A DNA stretch of 64,000 nt from Kryptolebias marmoratus (GCF_001649575.2 NC_051434.1:5163460-5227459), one strand, 5' to 3'; positions 13,801-26,577 are shown, counted from the stretch's first letter. Notes: generated by a model from the letters alone, not told the origin. Made by a program: numbers and translations.

Positions 13801-15167
13801 ATTTGGTGAAACTGAAAGAAAGCAAAGTTTTGACACTGAAACTGTGTGTGGAGATCAAACAGGGTGCCGTTAGCAGCATTTATCTGGTTTTCATCAATAT
13901 TTCCTAATATGTAGAAGAACATGCAGCCAGTCGTGACGTTAAATGATCAAACTGGGGGGAAAAAAGGCAGACATTCATTCATGTCCATTCAGACTCGGTG
14001 ACAGAGTTCAGAGTCCAGCTGCTGCCTGTCGCCTCGTTCAAACATTACTCTGAATCATTTCCTTTTCCTCTGACTGGCTGCAGAAATAGCTCCCAGGACA
14101 CCGACCCACAGCTCACACTTTCGGGCTAACAGGTCGTTAAATGACCGCGTCGCTTCTGGAAGACTGCTGGACATTCCCAGCACAGGAGCAGAGGTGTCTC
14201 CCGAGAAGACCTCCGGGCTGAGCTCAGCCACGCCGACTGATGACACATCCCCAGAGTTTCACAGACGCCAAACACCCAGCCAGGTGACGCTGACGCCTGC
14301 AGGGCAGCCCAGAACACGTAAAGAAACAACCTGAAGACGTTTCTCCTGCAGACAAACGAGGAGAACTGCACCCAAAACAACACGGAAGTTAAAAGGGCAA
14401 ACATTTAGGAAAGGATGGGGAAACCCTAAACCAAAAACCTCCAACTTTTCTGGATGATTCACAAACCATGACCTTACTAAGTGTGTCTGCATGACTCTGA
14501 CACACGTAGAGGAAAAAAACAAAACAACACCCAGCTCTAACTGGGTTATCAGAGTCATAAGTGGGTCACTCAGACTGAACAACCTGATCCCTTCATAGGA
14601 GACTGAACAGATCTTTATCACCAGAGGAACGCCTGCTCTTTAATTTAACACCAGGTGGGATTTTTTTTTAAAAAAAGCAGGGTTTAACTTTTAACTAAAG
14701 AAGACTAAAACCAAAAACATGAGGAATATCTGCAGGCTCAGGAGTTTCTCATCCAGAATCCCGGCGGAGGTTCAGTTTTCCTAACAGCTCGCAAACACGA
14801 CCCAACGCTCGACTACATCCCACAAACACTGGGAACAGAGCCCCGCTGTGTTTCGCTCTCTCTCTCCCACCGCAGCCTGCAGCTCGGTGCCTCCAAACTG
14901 ACTCCAGACCTGTAATTTGGCTCCAGATCTGGAGCAGAACCCAGGAACCAGAACTCACTCCGTCAGAGCCGGCACAGGAAAGCACGCGCAGCGAGGAATA
15001 GTTTATTTTTGGCTCGCAGGAAACCTTTACTTCCTCGGCCTGACAACAAGGGCAGAGTGTGTCTGCAGCCCGCGACCTCTGACCTCTGACCCCCGCAGGG
15101 TCTCCTGTGACGCTCAGATGGAGGCCCTGTTCACAGGTCAAGGTGGACCCATAATGGTCTGTGTCTG

Positions 15168-15420
15168 CGTTAGCAAAATATCAGAAAGCAATCAGTGGGT
15201 TTTCGTCTACAACCAGTTACCTTTTTGGAGTTAACCCAATTCAAGATGGTGGCTACAGGAAGGCGAACTCAGAAATGGCTACAACGCAGCTGGCTATCGA
15301 ATCACTGAGCTGAAACTTGGCGTGGCAGAAGCTGGGAGCCATTCAAACACAGACGTCCAGCGCCAACAACTCCATCGTTTCTCAACAAATGATCTTTGTC
15401 TAAAACTCGGCGGTGGACAA
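15168..15420 (+). repeat. YY1-motif dispersed repeat, copy A
   Basis: It runs in order: 'gttagcaaaatat', 'agttaacccaattcaagatg', 'aaatggctacaac', 'gagctgaaac', 'tttctcaacaaatgatcttt', 'gtctaaaactcggcggtgg'. It matches copies at 31220, 43848, 55573 and 55800. The AAGATGGTGGCT core is at 15243. Confidence 0.65.
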
Positions 15421-17799
15421 AGTGCAGCTAAATGTGTTCATAAAATATTCAAATTTTATTAAAGGCAGACTAATAAAAGTAACATTTCAGTTTATTTTGA
15501 GGGATAATTACACATTAGCAACTAAATTCTCATTTTAAGCAGCAGAAACATTTGAAAGAAAGTTGGTTTTATGATGTTTAAGCTGAAAATAATTAAAATA
15601 TTTCTCTTAAGAGGTGTTGGATACGTTTGTTAGAAGAAGCTTGTTTTGGTTCTTTATCAGCAAACTGATCAGAAATCTTCAGGGCTGAGCTCCCCCCCTC
15701 CAGTTTGAATCCTTCTGCTTGGCTACACCAACCACACCTCGACCACACATCCTTCTGTCCCCAACACACAACACAACGGTTTTCACCGCCTGACAAAAAC
15801 TTTCAGCTCGTACACGGAGGAAACCGTGACCACACGAGGATTCAAAGAGCGGTGGAGGCGTGCTGTATCCTGTCACCCGGCTGGGAACCTAAATGTGGCC
15901 TTGTGGACCCTGAACACAACCTGAACTCTGTTTCTAAAGGGAAACGGACCAAAATCAGGGGTTGCAGCCTGGAAAACCTGTTCAAATGCTCCACAGATGT
16001 GTCAAAAGTCCCTTCAACCCCCCCTTGATTTCTCTCAATCAAGCTTCTGGGTAAAAAAATATGTAGACATGGAAGCACCTACCAGTTTATACAGAAATAA
16101 TTGTACTCAGTCCTCCCATCAAAGTCATTTAAAATGTCTGAAATGACTCTTGTATACAGTAGATTAATTATTTACAGCTTAATCTGTCCTTCAGAGACAT
16201 GGCTGAACGGGTAATTTCAAATGATACCAGAACAGGTTTCATCTGAAATCATTTTAATCCGTCTCCTGTGAGCTCACATGAAGTCCTCCTGCATGTGGAT
16301 TTAATTTGACAAGATTTGTAATAAAGAAATGACTCACCAGAAGGCTGAAAGGAGAGCAGACAGCAGCTGAAGAAATGCCCACTGAGCTGAGAAAGCAGCT
16401 GCAGCTCTCTGAAAGCCTCTCTCTGCCTCTTTCTCTCTCTGAGGTGTGGCTCCAACCAGGAAATCCATCCTCCTTTTCACCAAAGAACTTCATTTTTTCT
16501 GTTTTCTCCTCCCTCCTTTTGTTTCTGTTCGGCTCAACAGCGCCTCCTGCTGGCTTTTCAGAGCAGACTGTGAAGTCATAATGCTGCCAAATACAACAAA
16601 CTGTAAAATATTACTGCTTTGTCTCATGTAAGGGTCTAAAACCAAAAAGGAATAAACATTTTGCAGAAAAAACACAATTTTTACTCCAATCACCACCAAA
16701 ATAAAGTTAGAGTTTTACATTTTTTTATATATTTTGGGGTGAATCTGATCCTTATTCTTTATTAAAACACCCAATTAGGCTGTTTTCTGTCACATTCAGA
16801 AGAAAAAGGTTAGATTCTTGGGTCCTTTATGAGAAGGTTTTGACTAAATTGAACAGAATTTTATGCGAATGCTATTTATTTTCCCAAAAATCTGAGAATT
16901 TTGACTAAAACTTCTAAATTTAAATCTGTTTACCGACCACAGATGTGTTGCACTGCATCAGCAGGCCTAAGATGTGGGGCAAAAACACCGGAAACCTGCA
17001 GGGCTTTCAAAATAAAGTAGACCATTGTGTTAAAACGAATAAACAAAAGTGAATGTATATGTTAATGATTAGCTCAAACAGTTTTATGTTTATTTATGTG
17101 GCTCCAATTCAAAACATAAATCACATCAAGTGCTTAGTTTAAGTAAAAATGTATAAAAATGTTTATATTTATGTTAATCAATATTTAACTCTTTAAGTCC
17201 ACTTGTCTTGTTCTTTGTACAAGAGAACAAAACATTTTTAAAAATGCATATTTTCTATTGATAGCTAGTTAGCTTTAGCTACAACTAGCTATCAATAGAT
17301 AGATAGATAACTGCTAAAACTGCTACATAGTTGGCTAACAAAAAAAAACGATCAAATAACGGATGCTGGTAATTGTTAGACTTTTATTTTGAAATCCATA
17401 CCCGGAAGTATAGATGTGTAAAACTGTGAATTTGACGCTTTGAGCTCGTTGAACCTGCGGCAGAACATCAGATTCAGCCTCTGATTCACCGGCATTAAAA
17501 CCAGAAGAACAAAAAAGGGGGAAGATTTGGTTTTATTTTATATATTTTTTCAAATCACATAATCCACACTCATTTTTTAACCGGAAAAGATCTGAAAAAT
17601 AAACAGGTAAATCAGCTTCATTCTTCTTTGTCGCTTCTATTTGGTTTTTTGAAGTATTTGTTCTTGTTTAAAGCCATAGATAGATATTAAATGATAGTAA
17701 TAATAATAATAACGCATTCTGACTATTAATAGAGCTATAGTTTTATTTTTAAGTCAACCCTTTTTCTCTAAATAGGCTGTCTTCTTATTTCGATGGAAT

Positions 17800-18155
17800 T
17801 GTCAGTTCTGCGCATGCGCTCCGCCGGCCAACGCCTCAGACTCACTGATGCTCCCCCTGCATCAAAAAACCAATGATCAATACGTATTAACTGGGCCGTA
17901 TAAACCCTGTTATTCGTCTCTATCTGCATGAGTTCAGTGGATCCGTGTCCCAGAATAAAAGCAGCACCGGAAATAAAATCCACAGAAATCTGAATGGAGT
18001 TTGGCGGAAGGTTTATTTCAGGCTGCTGGGGACACGGCGACCCGGTTTCTGTTTCAGTGTCAAGAATAATCCTCATCAGTCCTACAAAAATAACTGATGG
18101 TGGACCGGACCGAGACCCAGAACCACATCCCATTATTCAGAAGCAGACCCTGATG
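17800..18155 (+). promoter_or_regulatory. Probable mllt11 promoter and untranslated first exon
   Basis: A palindromic NRF1-type site GCGCATGCGC (17810-17819), a CCAAT box (17870-17874) and a TATAAA box (17899-17904) line up in promoter order and spacing. This implies transcription starts near 17930. A donor-like GAT|GTAAGA falls at 18154/18155, and a matching acceptor 'tgatttttag' lies just before the start codon of mllt11 at about 19190. So 17930-18154 could be the non-coding first exon. This is inferred from sequence motifs only. Confidence 0.45.
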
Positions 18156-19198
18156 TAAGAACCAATAACCCTCCCTGACCATTATTAACTAAATCATCAA
18201 TTAGTGTTAAAAATCTGATGCTTTTCCTCTCAGTCTGCTAATTGATTAATGAACTCAGATTTTACTGGGTGTCAGCTTCTGTATGATGGTCTTAATTGGG
18301 ATTTGATTCATATCTGGGGAGAAAAATCCCCTGAAATTGACGATAAATAGCCTATTCTTAAATACTGTGGCAAAAAAATGAAGGTTTTTAACTACAGACC
18401 TGGTGAATTATCTTTAAAAAGTCAAGAATACATATTGTCAGTGTTACAGATTCACCTTTAGTTAAATAAAAGTACTGTGAGGTGTAAAAAAAAACAACTT
18501 TATGCCACTTTTGTTTAGGTTTTAAACTCAGTGTGTCTTCTTTTCAAAGTAAAGGTCACATTTAGTTTAATTTATTTGTCCACGAGGACGCTGCACTTAA
18601 TATGTTGGCTGTCAGCTTTAATTTTGAACAGACTTACAAATTAAAAAGGCACAAATTACAACCAACAGGTTTGTGCACAACTGAGCAGCAAACACGCAGG
18701 GATATACAAACAAAAAAAAGAAAAAGAAAGAAATAAACAGGATTACATATGATATTTATGAAACGCTAACACAAATTAGCAGAGCAAGAGGTTATTTAGA
18801 AAGTGAAATAGTGACATATTTATACGTAAACTGAGCTTTTTTAAAAGATGAAAGACTTCACAATCTGATTCCCATCTGGTCCCAAAACGGTTCAACATGA
18901 TGCAAGTTAAATCAAAATACTAAATAAAATAAAACTATTAAACATATGCCAAGATAAAATATCCTAATTAAATCTTCAAATGATCCCATTAATATAAAAA
19001 GGAGTTTGGAAATTTGTATCAATAAATGAAAAAGTTGACAGATAAATAGTTTATTCACAAACACTGTTTACTAAAAGCCCTGTAGCCGGTCTGTCTTAGA
19101 GATATTATTTGTTATTTTTATATTTTTATATCATGGAGGTTTCTGGTTTTGCCCGTCAGTATTCTGAGTTTTGTTTGACTTGATTTTTAGACGTTACC

Positions 19199-19514
19199 AT
19201 GATGGAGAAATCAAACAGCCAGTATGACTCCTTCCTGTTCTGGAGGCAGCCCATCCCGGCTCTGGACCTGTCGGAGCTGGAAGACCTGGGCTTGGTGGAC
19301 AGCGGCCCGAAGGACAAGATGTCCCAGCTGTGGAGTCAGGACAACAAGGTGAGACATCAGACCCTCTGCGTCCTGAGCCAATCGTGTTCCCTTTTAAGAC
19401 TCCATGTTTGGTGTTCCTCAGGAGGAGCTGACCGAGTTCTCCTCCTTCAACTACTGGAGAGCCCCGATCGCCGACGTGGACGCTCTGCTGGCGGACCTCA
19501 ACCTGCTGCTCTGA
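19199..19514 (+). CDS. mllt11: MLLT11/AF1q transcription cofactor
   Basis: Small vertebrate protein linked to neuronal differentiation and Wnt/TCF7 signalling, and a fusion partner of MLL in leukaemia. Coding exon 19199-19348 gives 50 residues (MMEKSNSQYDSFLFWRQPIP, then LDLSELEDLGL). Exon 19422-19514 gives 30 more (FSSFNYWRAPIADVDALLAD, then LNLLL) and a TGA stop. Both the N-terminal QYxSFLFWRxPIPxLDLSELE block and the C-terminal FNxWRAPIA block match the family, and only removal of a 73-base GT-AG intron joins them in frame. The product is 80 residues against 90 in human. Two ATGs are adjacent at 19199 and 19202 and either could start. Without splicing, the frame drifts into a 132-residue read-through with no homology after residue 50. 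Confidence 0.93.
19349..19421 (+). other. 73-base mllt11 intron
   Basis: Donor AAG|GTGAGA and acceptor TTCCTCAG|GAG. It is required to connect the two conserved halves of MLLT11. It is close to the minimum size for fish introns. Confidence 0.88.
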
Positions 19515-20093
19515 GACCGCCACAACCCGAGCCGCCGTCAGAACCCTGCATCGTTTCATCCAAACGGGTCACACCCACGTCCAGATCTGACCTCTGACCC
19601 TCCATCAGACTCGTCTCTGCTGTCCACAAACACCGACGTAACGTTAAAGTGAATCTCAAGTTTAACTAAAAAGCTGATCAAAGCATCACGTTTTAGAGCT
19701 GCAGGTGGTCACAGTGCGCTAATGTTTGTGCTTATTATTTAACTTAAAGCTGTAGGTTTTATCTCGTAGAAGATGACTGCATGACGTCACCATCTGACTG
19801 ATGTTTTGTTGTTATTCTGGGAATTCAGCTGCAGGATTAAAGCGGAAGCAGTGGCCTTAAACCTGCTTTAGTTTCTATTCAAGTGTTTTACTGAACAAAA
19901 TCTATCTGGTGTTAAATAAGGCTTAATTTTTTTGCCCCTTTTTTGGAGTTTAAATGCTTAAGATGCAGATTTGTGCCTTTTTGTTCTTTTATTCTGAGCT
20001 GCTTTAACACTAAATTTGTCTTGTTTATTTATTTCAGCTGTTTTGTTGTTAAGTGAGATTCAAAGTTCAGAATATTTAACACCTCCTCACATT

Positions 20094-20099
20094 AATAAA
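20094..20099 (+). terminator. mllt11 poly(A) signal candidate
   Basis: AATAAA about 580 bases after the stop. An ATTAAA variant lies earlier at 19835. The 3' UTR between has no other ORF of interest. Confidence 0.45.
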
Positions 20100-20879
20100 A
20101 TACCCTTTTATATACATATGAGCTCCTTGTTTGTTTGTCTTTTGACAGAAGAGGGAAAAATAACTATTTTGATCAGAAAATTGTTAATATTTAATTGACA
20201 AAATACAAAAACAGAACTTCACCAATAAATAAAATGGAAATTTGAACATTAAAAATTTCAAATCATGTACTTGCACATATATATGAATAATAAAAGGTAA
20301 AAAGTTCTTTAATTTGCTGTAACATCTATAAATGATTATTAAATTGGTTGTTGATAAAATAAGGCTGCATTTAATAACACACTGATAATTATTTTTATTA
20401 AGCCCCTATAATTAGTCTTTGAAAGTATATTTTCTCTGTAGTTACACTTCAAATGCATTGATAAATAAATAAAAAAGGCCTGACAGAATTCTAATTACTT
20501 GAATTTATTTAATTTTTAAACATTTAACTTTTTGTGGTTCATAAACATATTGAACAAACACAGATTTACAATATATACAATTCAAAAAATAATTATTCAT
20601 AAACAATGTTATTACTGAAACTGACAGTTTCGTAAACTTCGTAAATATTTAAACAGCACTTTTGAACAAAAATAAAAATATTTAGGCTGATTTCTCCTGG
20701 CTGGGGGAAATGTTCGGACTGTTTTTAATGACAAAAAGCAGGAGGGTATGCGCCATTTCTTTGGGCTGTTCTGGGGTCAGCGCCCGTTTTGCCTCTGCGG
20801 TGACGCGAACGGTTTCTCCGCTGTTCAAAACTGACCTCGGGTCAGCTTCACAGTCACCTGACAGAGCCCGCCCACGAAG

Positions 20880-22150
20880 GGGGTTAACGCGCACTCTGGC
20901 TTCCACCTCCGGTGTCGCGAGGCCGCCATATTTGTACCAGAAAAAACACAAACATAAGGAGTTTTTTAAGGGTTCTCGGCGGGTAAACACCTGCTGAAAT
21001 ACGGCTCGCAACAAGAGGCTTTTAGTCACGAGACTCAGCGAGAGAAAAAGGTAAAACCAGCGTTAATTTCACTCACTAACCATCTTTATGCGAGCAAGCT
21101 AACGGCTAATAAGTCGGCTGGTAAACAGCGAAGTAAAAAAAAAGTATCCACTTCCTGTCAGCTCCTTCAGAATAAAATACATTCTCAACGTTCCAACTGT
21201 CAATTTTCTTTTTCTCATTTGCGGAATAAAGATCCTGCCCCTTGTGCTCGAATTAAAATAAATCGAAAATACAGATACTACCCCTGCAGTGGTGAGTTAT
21301 GCCAAACATACAACGATAAAATAATAAAAAATTAGGGAACATAACTTAGACTATTAACAAGTCTCTTATGTTGAAGGGTGAATTCGTAACATCCGGTTGG
21401 GTAGCTACCACTTCTCGCTAACTTTCGCCGTAAACAAGCAATGCAGAGTCCGACATGCTGCAGTGGTTCTTCATGTCTGTGAGGGCTTTTTAATTTTTTT
21501 TGTTTAATTCTGCACATCGCTAGCTTTCCCTGCGTGTTGCGGAACGGCAAAAGCGTGCAAGTGCCCCACGCAAACAGGGGCTTGTTATATTTAGCCGGCT
21601 AGCGTGCTAACATTAGCAGAGAGGAGTAGCCTGGCGAACCCCACAAACTACACACACGGTAAGTCGCCGTTCCGTTGTCCTACATCGGCAGGGGACGCAC
21701 ATTTACTACGATTAAACACCTTAAATTTTTAGAAAAATAAAAAAGAGAAGGCGTAAAGAAAAAAAAATCTCATCAGGAGAGTCTTCGGTAAGCGGTTTGA
21801 CGGTGCGCGCTTGTCGAGTCTAACCGGATGTGGAAGTAGTTTTTTCTCCGTGTGTAAAATAGGAAATTTCTGTGTGACTTCCCCCGGAAAGCCAACAACT
21901 TAATATCAAACAGTTTCCTGTCTGTGCTACTGTTAATTTATCGGTGCACACGTCCGCGCTGGGGATGCGGTATTCGGTTCGCTCGGACGCGGAGAGCGGG
22001 GGGTAACGTGGCACATGGCGGACTTGTTTTCTGGCAGTGAAGGCGCGTAAAATGGCTTCTCGGCCGCGGAGAGGAAAGCCTCGTCCTTCGGCGTCGTTTC
22101 GCAACGCTAAATCCGCTGTGCTCCCCGGCTTCCATTATCGGACGCGGGTT
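20880..22150 (+). promoter_or_regulatory. gabpb2 promoter region, GC-rich
   Basis: GC- and CpG-rich compared with its flanks. It has a TCGCGA element (20915-20920), a CCGCCAT-type motif just after it, and ETS-type sites: CATCCGGTT (about 21390-21398), ACCGGATGT (21823-21831) directly followed by GGAAGT (21832-21837), and CCGGAA (21884-21889). A strong donor ACG|GTAAGT at 21658/21659 probably ends an untranslated first exon that splices to 23341. ORFs in this interval have no recognisable domain. Confidence 0.55.
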
Positions 22151-23340
22151 TTAACCGCTGTCCTGCGAACAAAGCGCATTTTTTTTTTTCAACTTTTAAA
22201 TCTTTACCACCCACTCAGACCTTTTAAATTCATGCCTATTTGTTTGTTTCAATTATTTTCATTGCATTTTAAGGATATTGTTTAGCCGACTAAACATGTT
22301 TGTGCATCCCTACTCGGATTAAGTTTAAAAAAAAAATTGCAATTTTTGCATTGTTAAGTTATCATTTAGTAAAAGTTGTCACATAAAAGTAGCAAAAATG
22401 CCCACAATGTGGATATTTTTAAAAGTTTGTTCAGGTTTAGTTTGATAAAGCGGTGGCGCCTGTGTCCGATAATGGACGCCTAACAGTTAGGTTTGCAGCG
22501 AATAGGAAAAAGCTTCAAAAAAATCCTCTTCTGGTGAATGAAAAGTTTCACTTTATGGGGAAAAATAAAGTTCACCACGTTTGTGCTTCATCCATGCAAC
22601 AAAAGAACTAAACTCTGTAAAATTAAATTATAATGATGCCCTTTTATTTGATAAATCCCCCAAAAGATTTGGGTAAATCACCCACAGTAATAAAAAACAA
22701 CACAAAAAACTCTTCATATCTTAAGTTCTGAAGCTTTTCTCGGGTCTTACAGATATGTTTAAGAACAACGTGTTCATTGCAGATATTTTGTTAAATTTCT
22801 GTTCCATAAAATGAAAGAAGTCTGTTAAAATAAGTCCACACTGACCTAATTTTAATATCAGTTTCTGTCTAAAATAAGCCTGAAACATGAGATTATTGAG
22901 GTCATTGTAGAGAAGAACTGAGAAAACAGGTTTACATTTCCCAGTGAAAGAGTTGTTGACTAAATGATGTAACCAGTTAATAAAACATGTCGTCAAAGTA
23001 AAAAGTTTGGTGCATTAACACTTCAGCTGTGATGATATTAGTTGTCATTTCTTATCAGTTTTATTAAATCACATCAGTGTTTTTGTGAACCAGAGGAGGC
23101 AGGGAAGCAACAAGGAGCTCAAGTCTTTTATTCTGAAGGGTTATGACACTTTATTGCTTAAATCTGTAACAAATATTTTTTTTTTTCTGTCCGGTTTAAT
23201 TTCAATCTGACTTTTTAATTAGTAAAGTGTTAGATGTACAAAATTTTAAAAAGTATTTTTGAGTGTCAGGTGCAGTAGGATGATTTAGGACCCGATTGTT
23301 TGGTGATCAGAAGCGATGTCTCGTACTCGATGTGTGTCAG

Positions 23341-26300
23341 ATGTCGCTGGTGGACCTGGGGAAGAGGCTGCTGGAGGCGGCCCGGAAAGGGAACGACGAC
23401 GAGGTCCGAAACCTGATGGCCAACGGAGCTCCATTCACTACCGACTGGGTGGGGAACCTGATTCCACGTTGGTTGTTGCAAAGTGACAGTTTAGGAGAAA
23501 GTGCGTGTTTGTGTGATTCACCTGTGTGAGACCTGTCCTGTGGGTTTGACAGCTGGGAACGTCCCCCCTCCACCTGGCCGCTCAGCACGGTCATTATTCC
23601 ACTGCAGACGTCCTGCTGAGAGCCGGCGTCAGCAGAGACGCCCGCACCAAGGTGGACAGGACCCCGCTGCACATGGCTGCTGCTGAGGGCCACACGGTGA
23701 TCGTGGAGCTGCTGATCAGGGTAGGACCTCCGGTTTTCTGTTGACCTGCTGCTGAGTCTAAACTGCTGGAGGTAAAGAAGGCTGTTCGGGGTGTGTCTAG
23801 TTCTTAAAACCCTCCTCATGTTGACAGGAAGTGTCTCTGAACAGCTTTGTTGTGGCTTCACTGAACACTTTACTGTTCTTCCTTTTTATATTACATATCT
23901 TTAGTCTTAGGAGTCCGTATCTGATTAGTTAATTTTTATAAAAGTAAATGTTTACCTGGAAAACGATCGACCTACAACCAAACTAGCTGATGTGCTCCTT
24001 TCAGAGCGGAGCAGACATTAATGCCAAAGACATGCTGAAGATGACGGCTCTTCACTGGGCGGCTCAGCACGGACACCACGGCGTGGCTGAGACGCTTGTC
24101 AAGCACGGCGCCGACGTGCACGCACGCAGCAAATTCGACAAGACGCCGTTCGACATCGCCGTGGACATCCAAAACACAGAGCTGATGCTGCTGCTGCAGG
24201 TGAGGAGAGAAAACCCGTCAGCCTTTTTACCTGGAAATCCTCTGCAGGAGACTTTAAACATCAGATTATTTCTGGAGGTTTGTCAGTCATGGGGGAGAGT
24301 CGACCGTTTTAAGCCACAATAAGAAAGTTAAAGCAAACCAGAATTATTTCTAACTTCAAATATCAAAGGGTCAGAATTTCAAATATGTTCCTTGTGAATT
24401 AGATCTCATTTATTTATCTAGTTTGTTTTTGTTTTTTCTCACAAAACCTTTAAGTTATTGGCCTCCTGTTTATGTGTCACCTCATATAAACACATTGAAC
24501 GAGGGAACGCAGTTTAAAACAGTCCAAGACAAGAGAAAACAAAATCCAGAGGCTGTAGGTGGCTCTGGGAAAAGAAAAATAAAGTTTAGAGACACGAGCG
24601 TTTCCAGACTTTATTTCTTATTACATTTTCCTGAAGAAGCAGAGCATTTTTCACACTTAGTGAATATAAAAAAACAATATGTCATCATGATGTCGATTTT
24701 AGGTTCATCCTCCACAGCAGGCCTCAAGTCAAGGGTTTTATCCGGAGATAAATTAAATTTTTTTTATTTAAAACCCATTGATGTATGTCTCGCAGCTTTA
24801 CTGGTTTCATAAGGTTTGCAGTTCAGTTCAGAGCTCCTCCGTGTTCTTTGTGCTCATTTCAGAACATATTGTGTGTTTTGCAGGAGAGCATGCAGAACCA
24901 GGTTAACATAAACCAGGTGAGTATGAACGTGGAGACCAGCAGCACCCCCAACCAGCCTCAGTTCATCATCCAGGGGATTCCTGCCATCCAGGGGGGGGTG
25001 GTCAACCTGGCAGACCTTCTGAACAAGGCCAACGCAGGTACACACACACACACACACACACACCTTTAACCATCACTGTGGCGGCTCGCTGTTTAACTTT
25101 GTGTTTTTGTTCCTCAGGAGAGACAGAGGAGGCGATGGCTGCCAGCGCTTTGGACTCCAACATCCAGCACGCCACTGTCGTCAACGAAGGTGGTCAGAGG
25201 GTCATCACCATAGTAACGGACCAGCACGGCAACCTGCAGACCACCGGGGGGATGTCACAGCCGTTCTTCGTCACAATGCAGCACGGACAGCAGAGTACGG
25301 CCCGGACAGCGTCTGTTCTGAGCGCCACAGGTCCCCCGCGTTGTCCTGTTGCCAAACGTTTGTTTGTTTGTTTTCAGTGCTGGCAGTTCCAGCCAACACG
25401 GTGACGGAGGAGGTGGTCGCAGAGGAGCCTCAGCCTCCGCCCTCCAGGAAGAGGAAGCTGGAGGTGACCAACAACCACAGCGAAACGGGCGAGACGGTGA
25501 GCGGAGCACAATTCATTAAAACCGAGATCATCTGATGAAAAACGACGCAATGTCAGGAGATCTGTCGGCATTCAGAGCGCGTTGATGCCGACTCTCAGCG
25601 ACTCCCGCAGCCATTTTTAGTGTTGGCTGAAGCCTGGTAGCTGTGGCGGCCATCGTGTAAAAGTTGAGCTGTTGTAGAAGAACACTGAAGGTTTCAGAAA
25701 ACTCGGCCCAGAGGTTCATGAGAGGTTTTGTTTATGCTGCAGATAAATATAAACAAACTATCTCTTTCAGCGGCGGGTGACAAACTTATTACACTATTTA
25801 AAAAAACATTTAGGATCACTGCTGTAGTTTGACTCCTTTTTACAGATTATTTATTTCTTTTCTGCTTCTGTTTTTTTTGGGTTAATCATTCAGGATATAT
25901 TTGGTCTTGTTTTGGCAAACAGCTCGAACGACACCTGGGGCAAAGTTTTATTTAGATTATTGATTAATCAGGGATGTTTTTTCTTGTTTAATAGTAACAA
26001 ATTTACACCTCTAAACCTTTTGTTTACAGTAAATGTGGATAAAATAAGAGCCTAACTATGAATGAACTGCCTAAAATATCATTAACAGCAACTTTTTCAT
26101 GATAAGAACTTGGAACTTGCAGGATTTGTTTTTGTTTTTTCTCAGTTCGGTCAACTTTGACCACATTTTTAACATCTTCTGTGATTTTATAAGTAAGTCT
26201 TCTTCCTGATCTCCTCTTCCTCGTCCGTCTGTCTGCAGGAGCTGCTGCAGCGGCAGCTGCAGGAAGCCAACAGGAAGGCTCAGGAGTACCGACAGCAGCT

Positions 26301-26577
26301 GCTGCGGAAGGAGCAGGAAGCTGAGGAGTACCGTATGAAGCTGGAGGCCATGGCCCAAAGTCAGGCCAACACCAACAACGCCGTCAGCGCTGCCACCAAC
26401 GCCGCCAGTCCGGAGGAGGTGGTGGGAGGGGAGGACGAGGAAGAGGGGGCTGCCGGCGTGGTGGAGGAGGAGGGAGAGATGGTGGTGCTGCAGGAGGGCG
26501 GCATCATCATGGAAGGGGAGGAGGGTCAGGTGACGCTGGTGGAGACGGGAGGAGAGACGACTCAGGTCAGCTCCTAA
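23341..26577 (+). CDS. gabpb2: GA-binding protein subunit beta-2
   Basis: Non-DNA-binding partner of the ETS protein GABPA (NRF-2). It supplies ankyrin repeats for heterodimer contact and a coiled coil for tetramer formation on paired GGAA sites. Seven coding exons: 23341-23448, 23553-23720, 24005-24199, 24884-25037, 25118-25294, 25378-25496 and 26239-26577. All have GT-AG borders and matching phases, giving 419 residues (human GABPB2 448). It begins [17 protein letters not shown] directly after an acceptor. Residues about 1-157 form the ankyrin repeats ([41 protein letters not shown]). Next come the QRVITIVTD and [12 protein letters not shown] blocks, a basic SRKRK nuclear signal, then the leucine-rich coiled coil [20 protein letters not shown]. 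The acidic tail ends QVSS, similar to the ATVSS end of GABPB2, and with the MLLT11 neighbour this favours beta-2 over beta-1. Confidence 0.94.
25038..25117 (+). other. 80-base gabpb2 intron with a CA microsatellite at the donor
   Basis: The intron starts GTACACACAC, so the (CA)n tract (25040-25062) begins two bases inside the donor. The branch and acceptor part (ttgttcctcag) is ordinary. Confidence 0.9.

Larger units (their letters stand above)
6859..17800. other. Gene-poor region between cdc42se1 and mllt11
   Basis: I see no coding exon here. One or more untranslated first exons of cdc42se1 may lie in this interval, but I cannot place them. It holds an assembly gap (10557-10749) flanked by a 40-base tandem repeat, one copy of the YY1-motif repeat (15168-15420), and a possible short transposon scrap near 12700-12785. 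The sequence at about 14000-15150 is more GC-rich and of higher complexity, but it has no frame that looks coding. Confidence 0.6.

Noticed and set aside
17768..18133. 121-residue minus-strand ORF over the mllt11 promoter
   Set aside because: No recognisable domain. The promoter and 5' exon motifs explain the sequence better.
19199..19597. 132-residue single-exon ORF starting at the mllt11 ATG
   Set aside because: After residue 50 it loses all MLLT11 similarity, while the conserved C-terminus appears in another frame after a proper 73-base intron.
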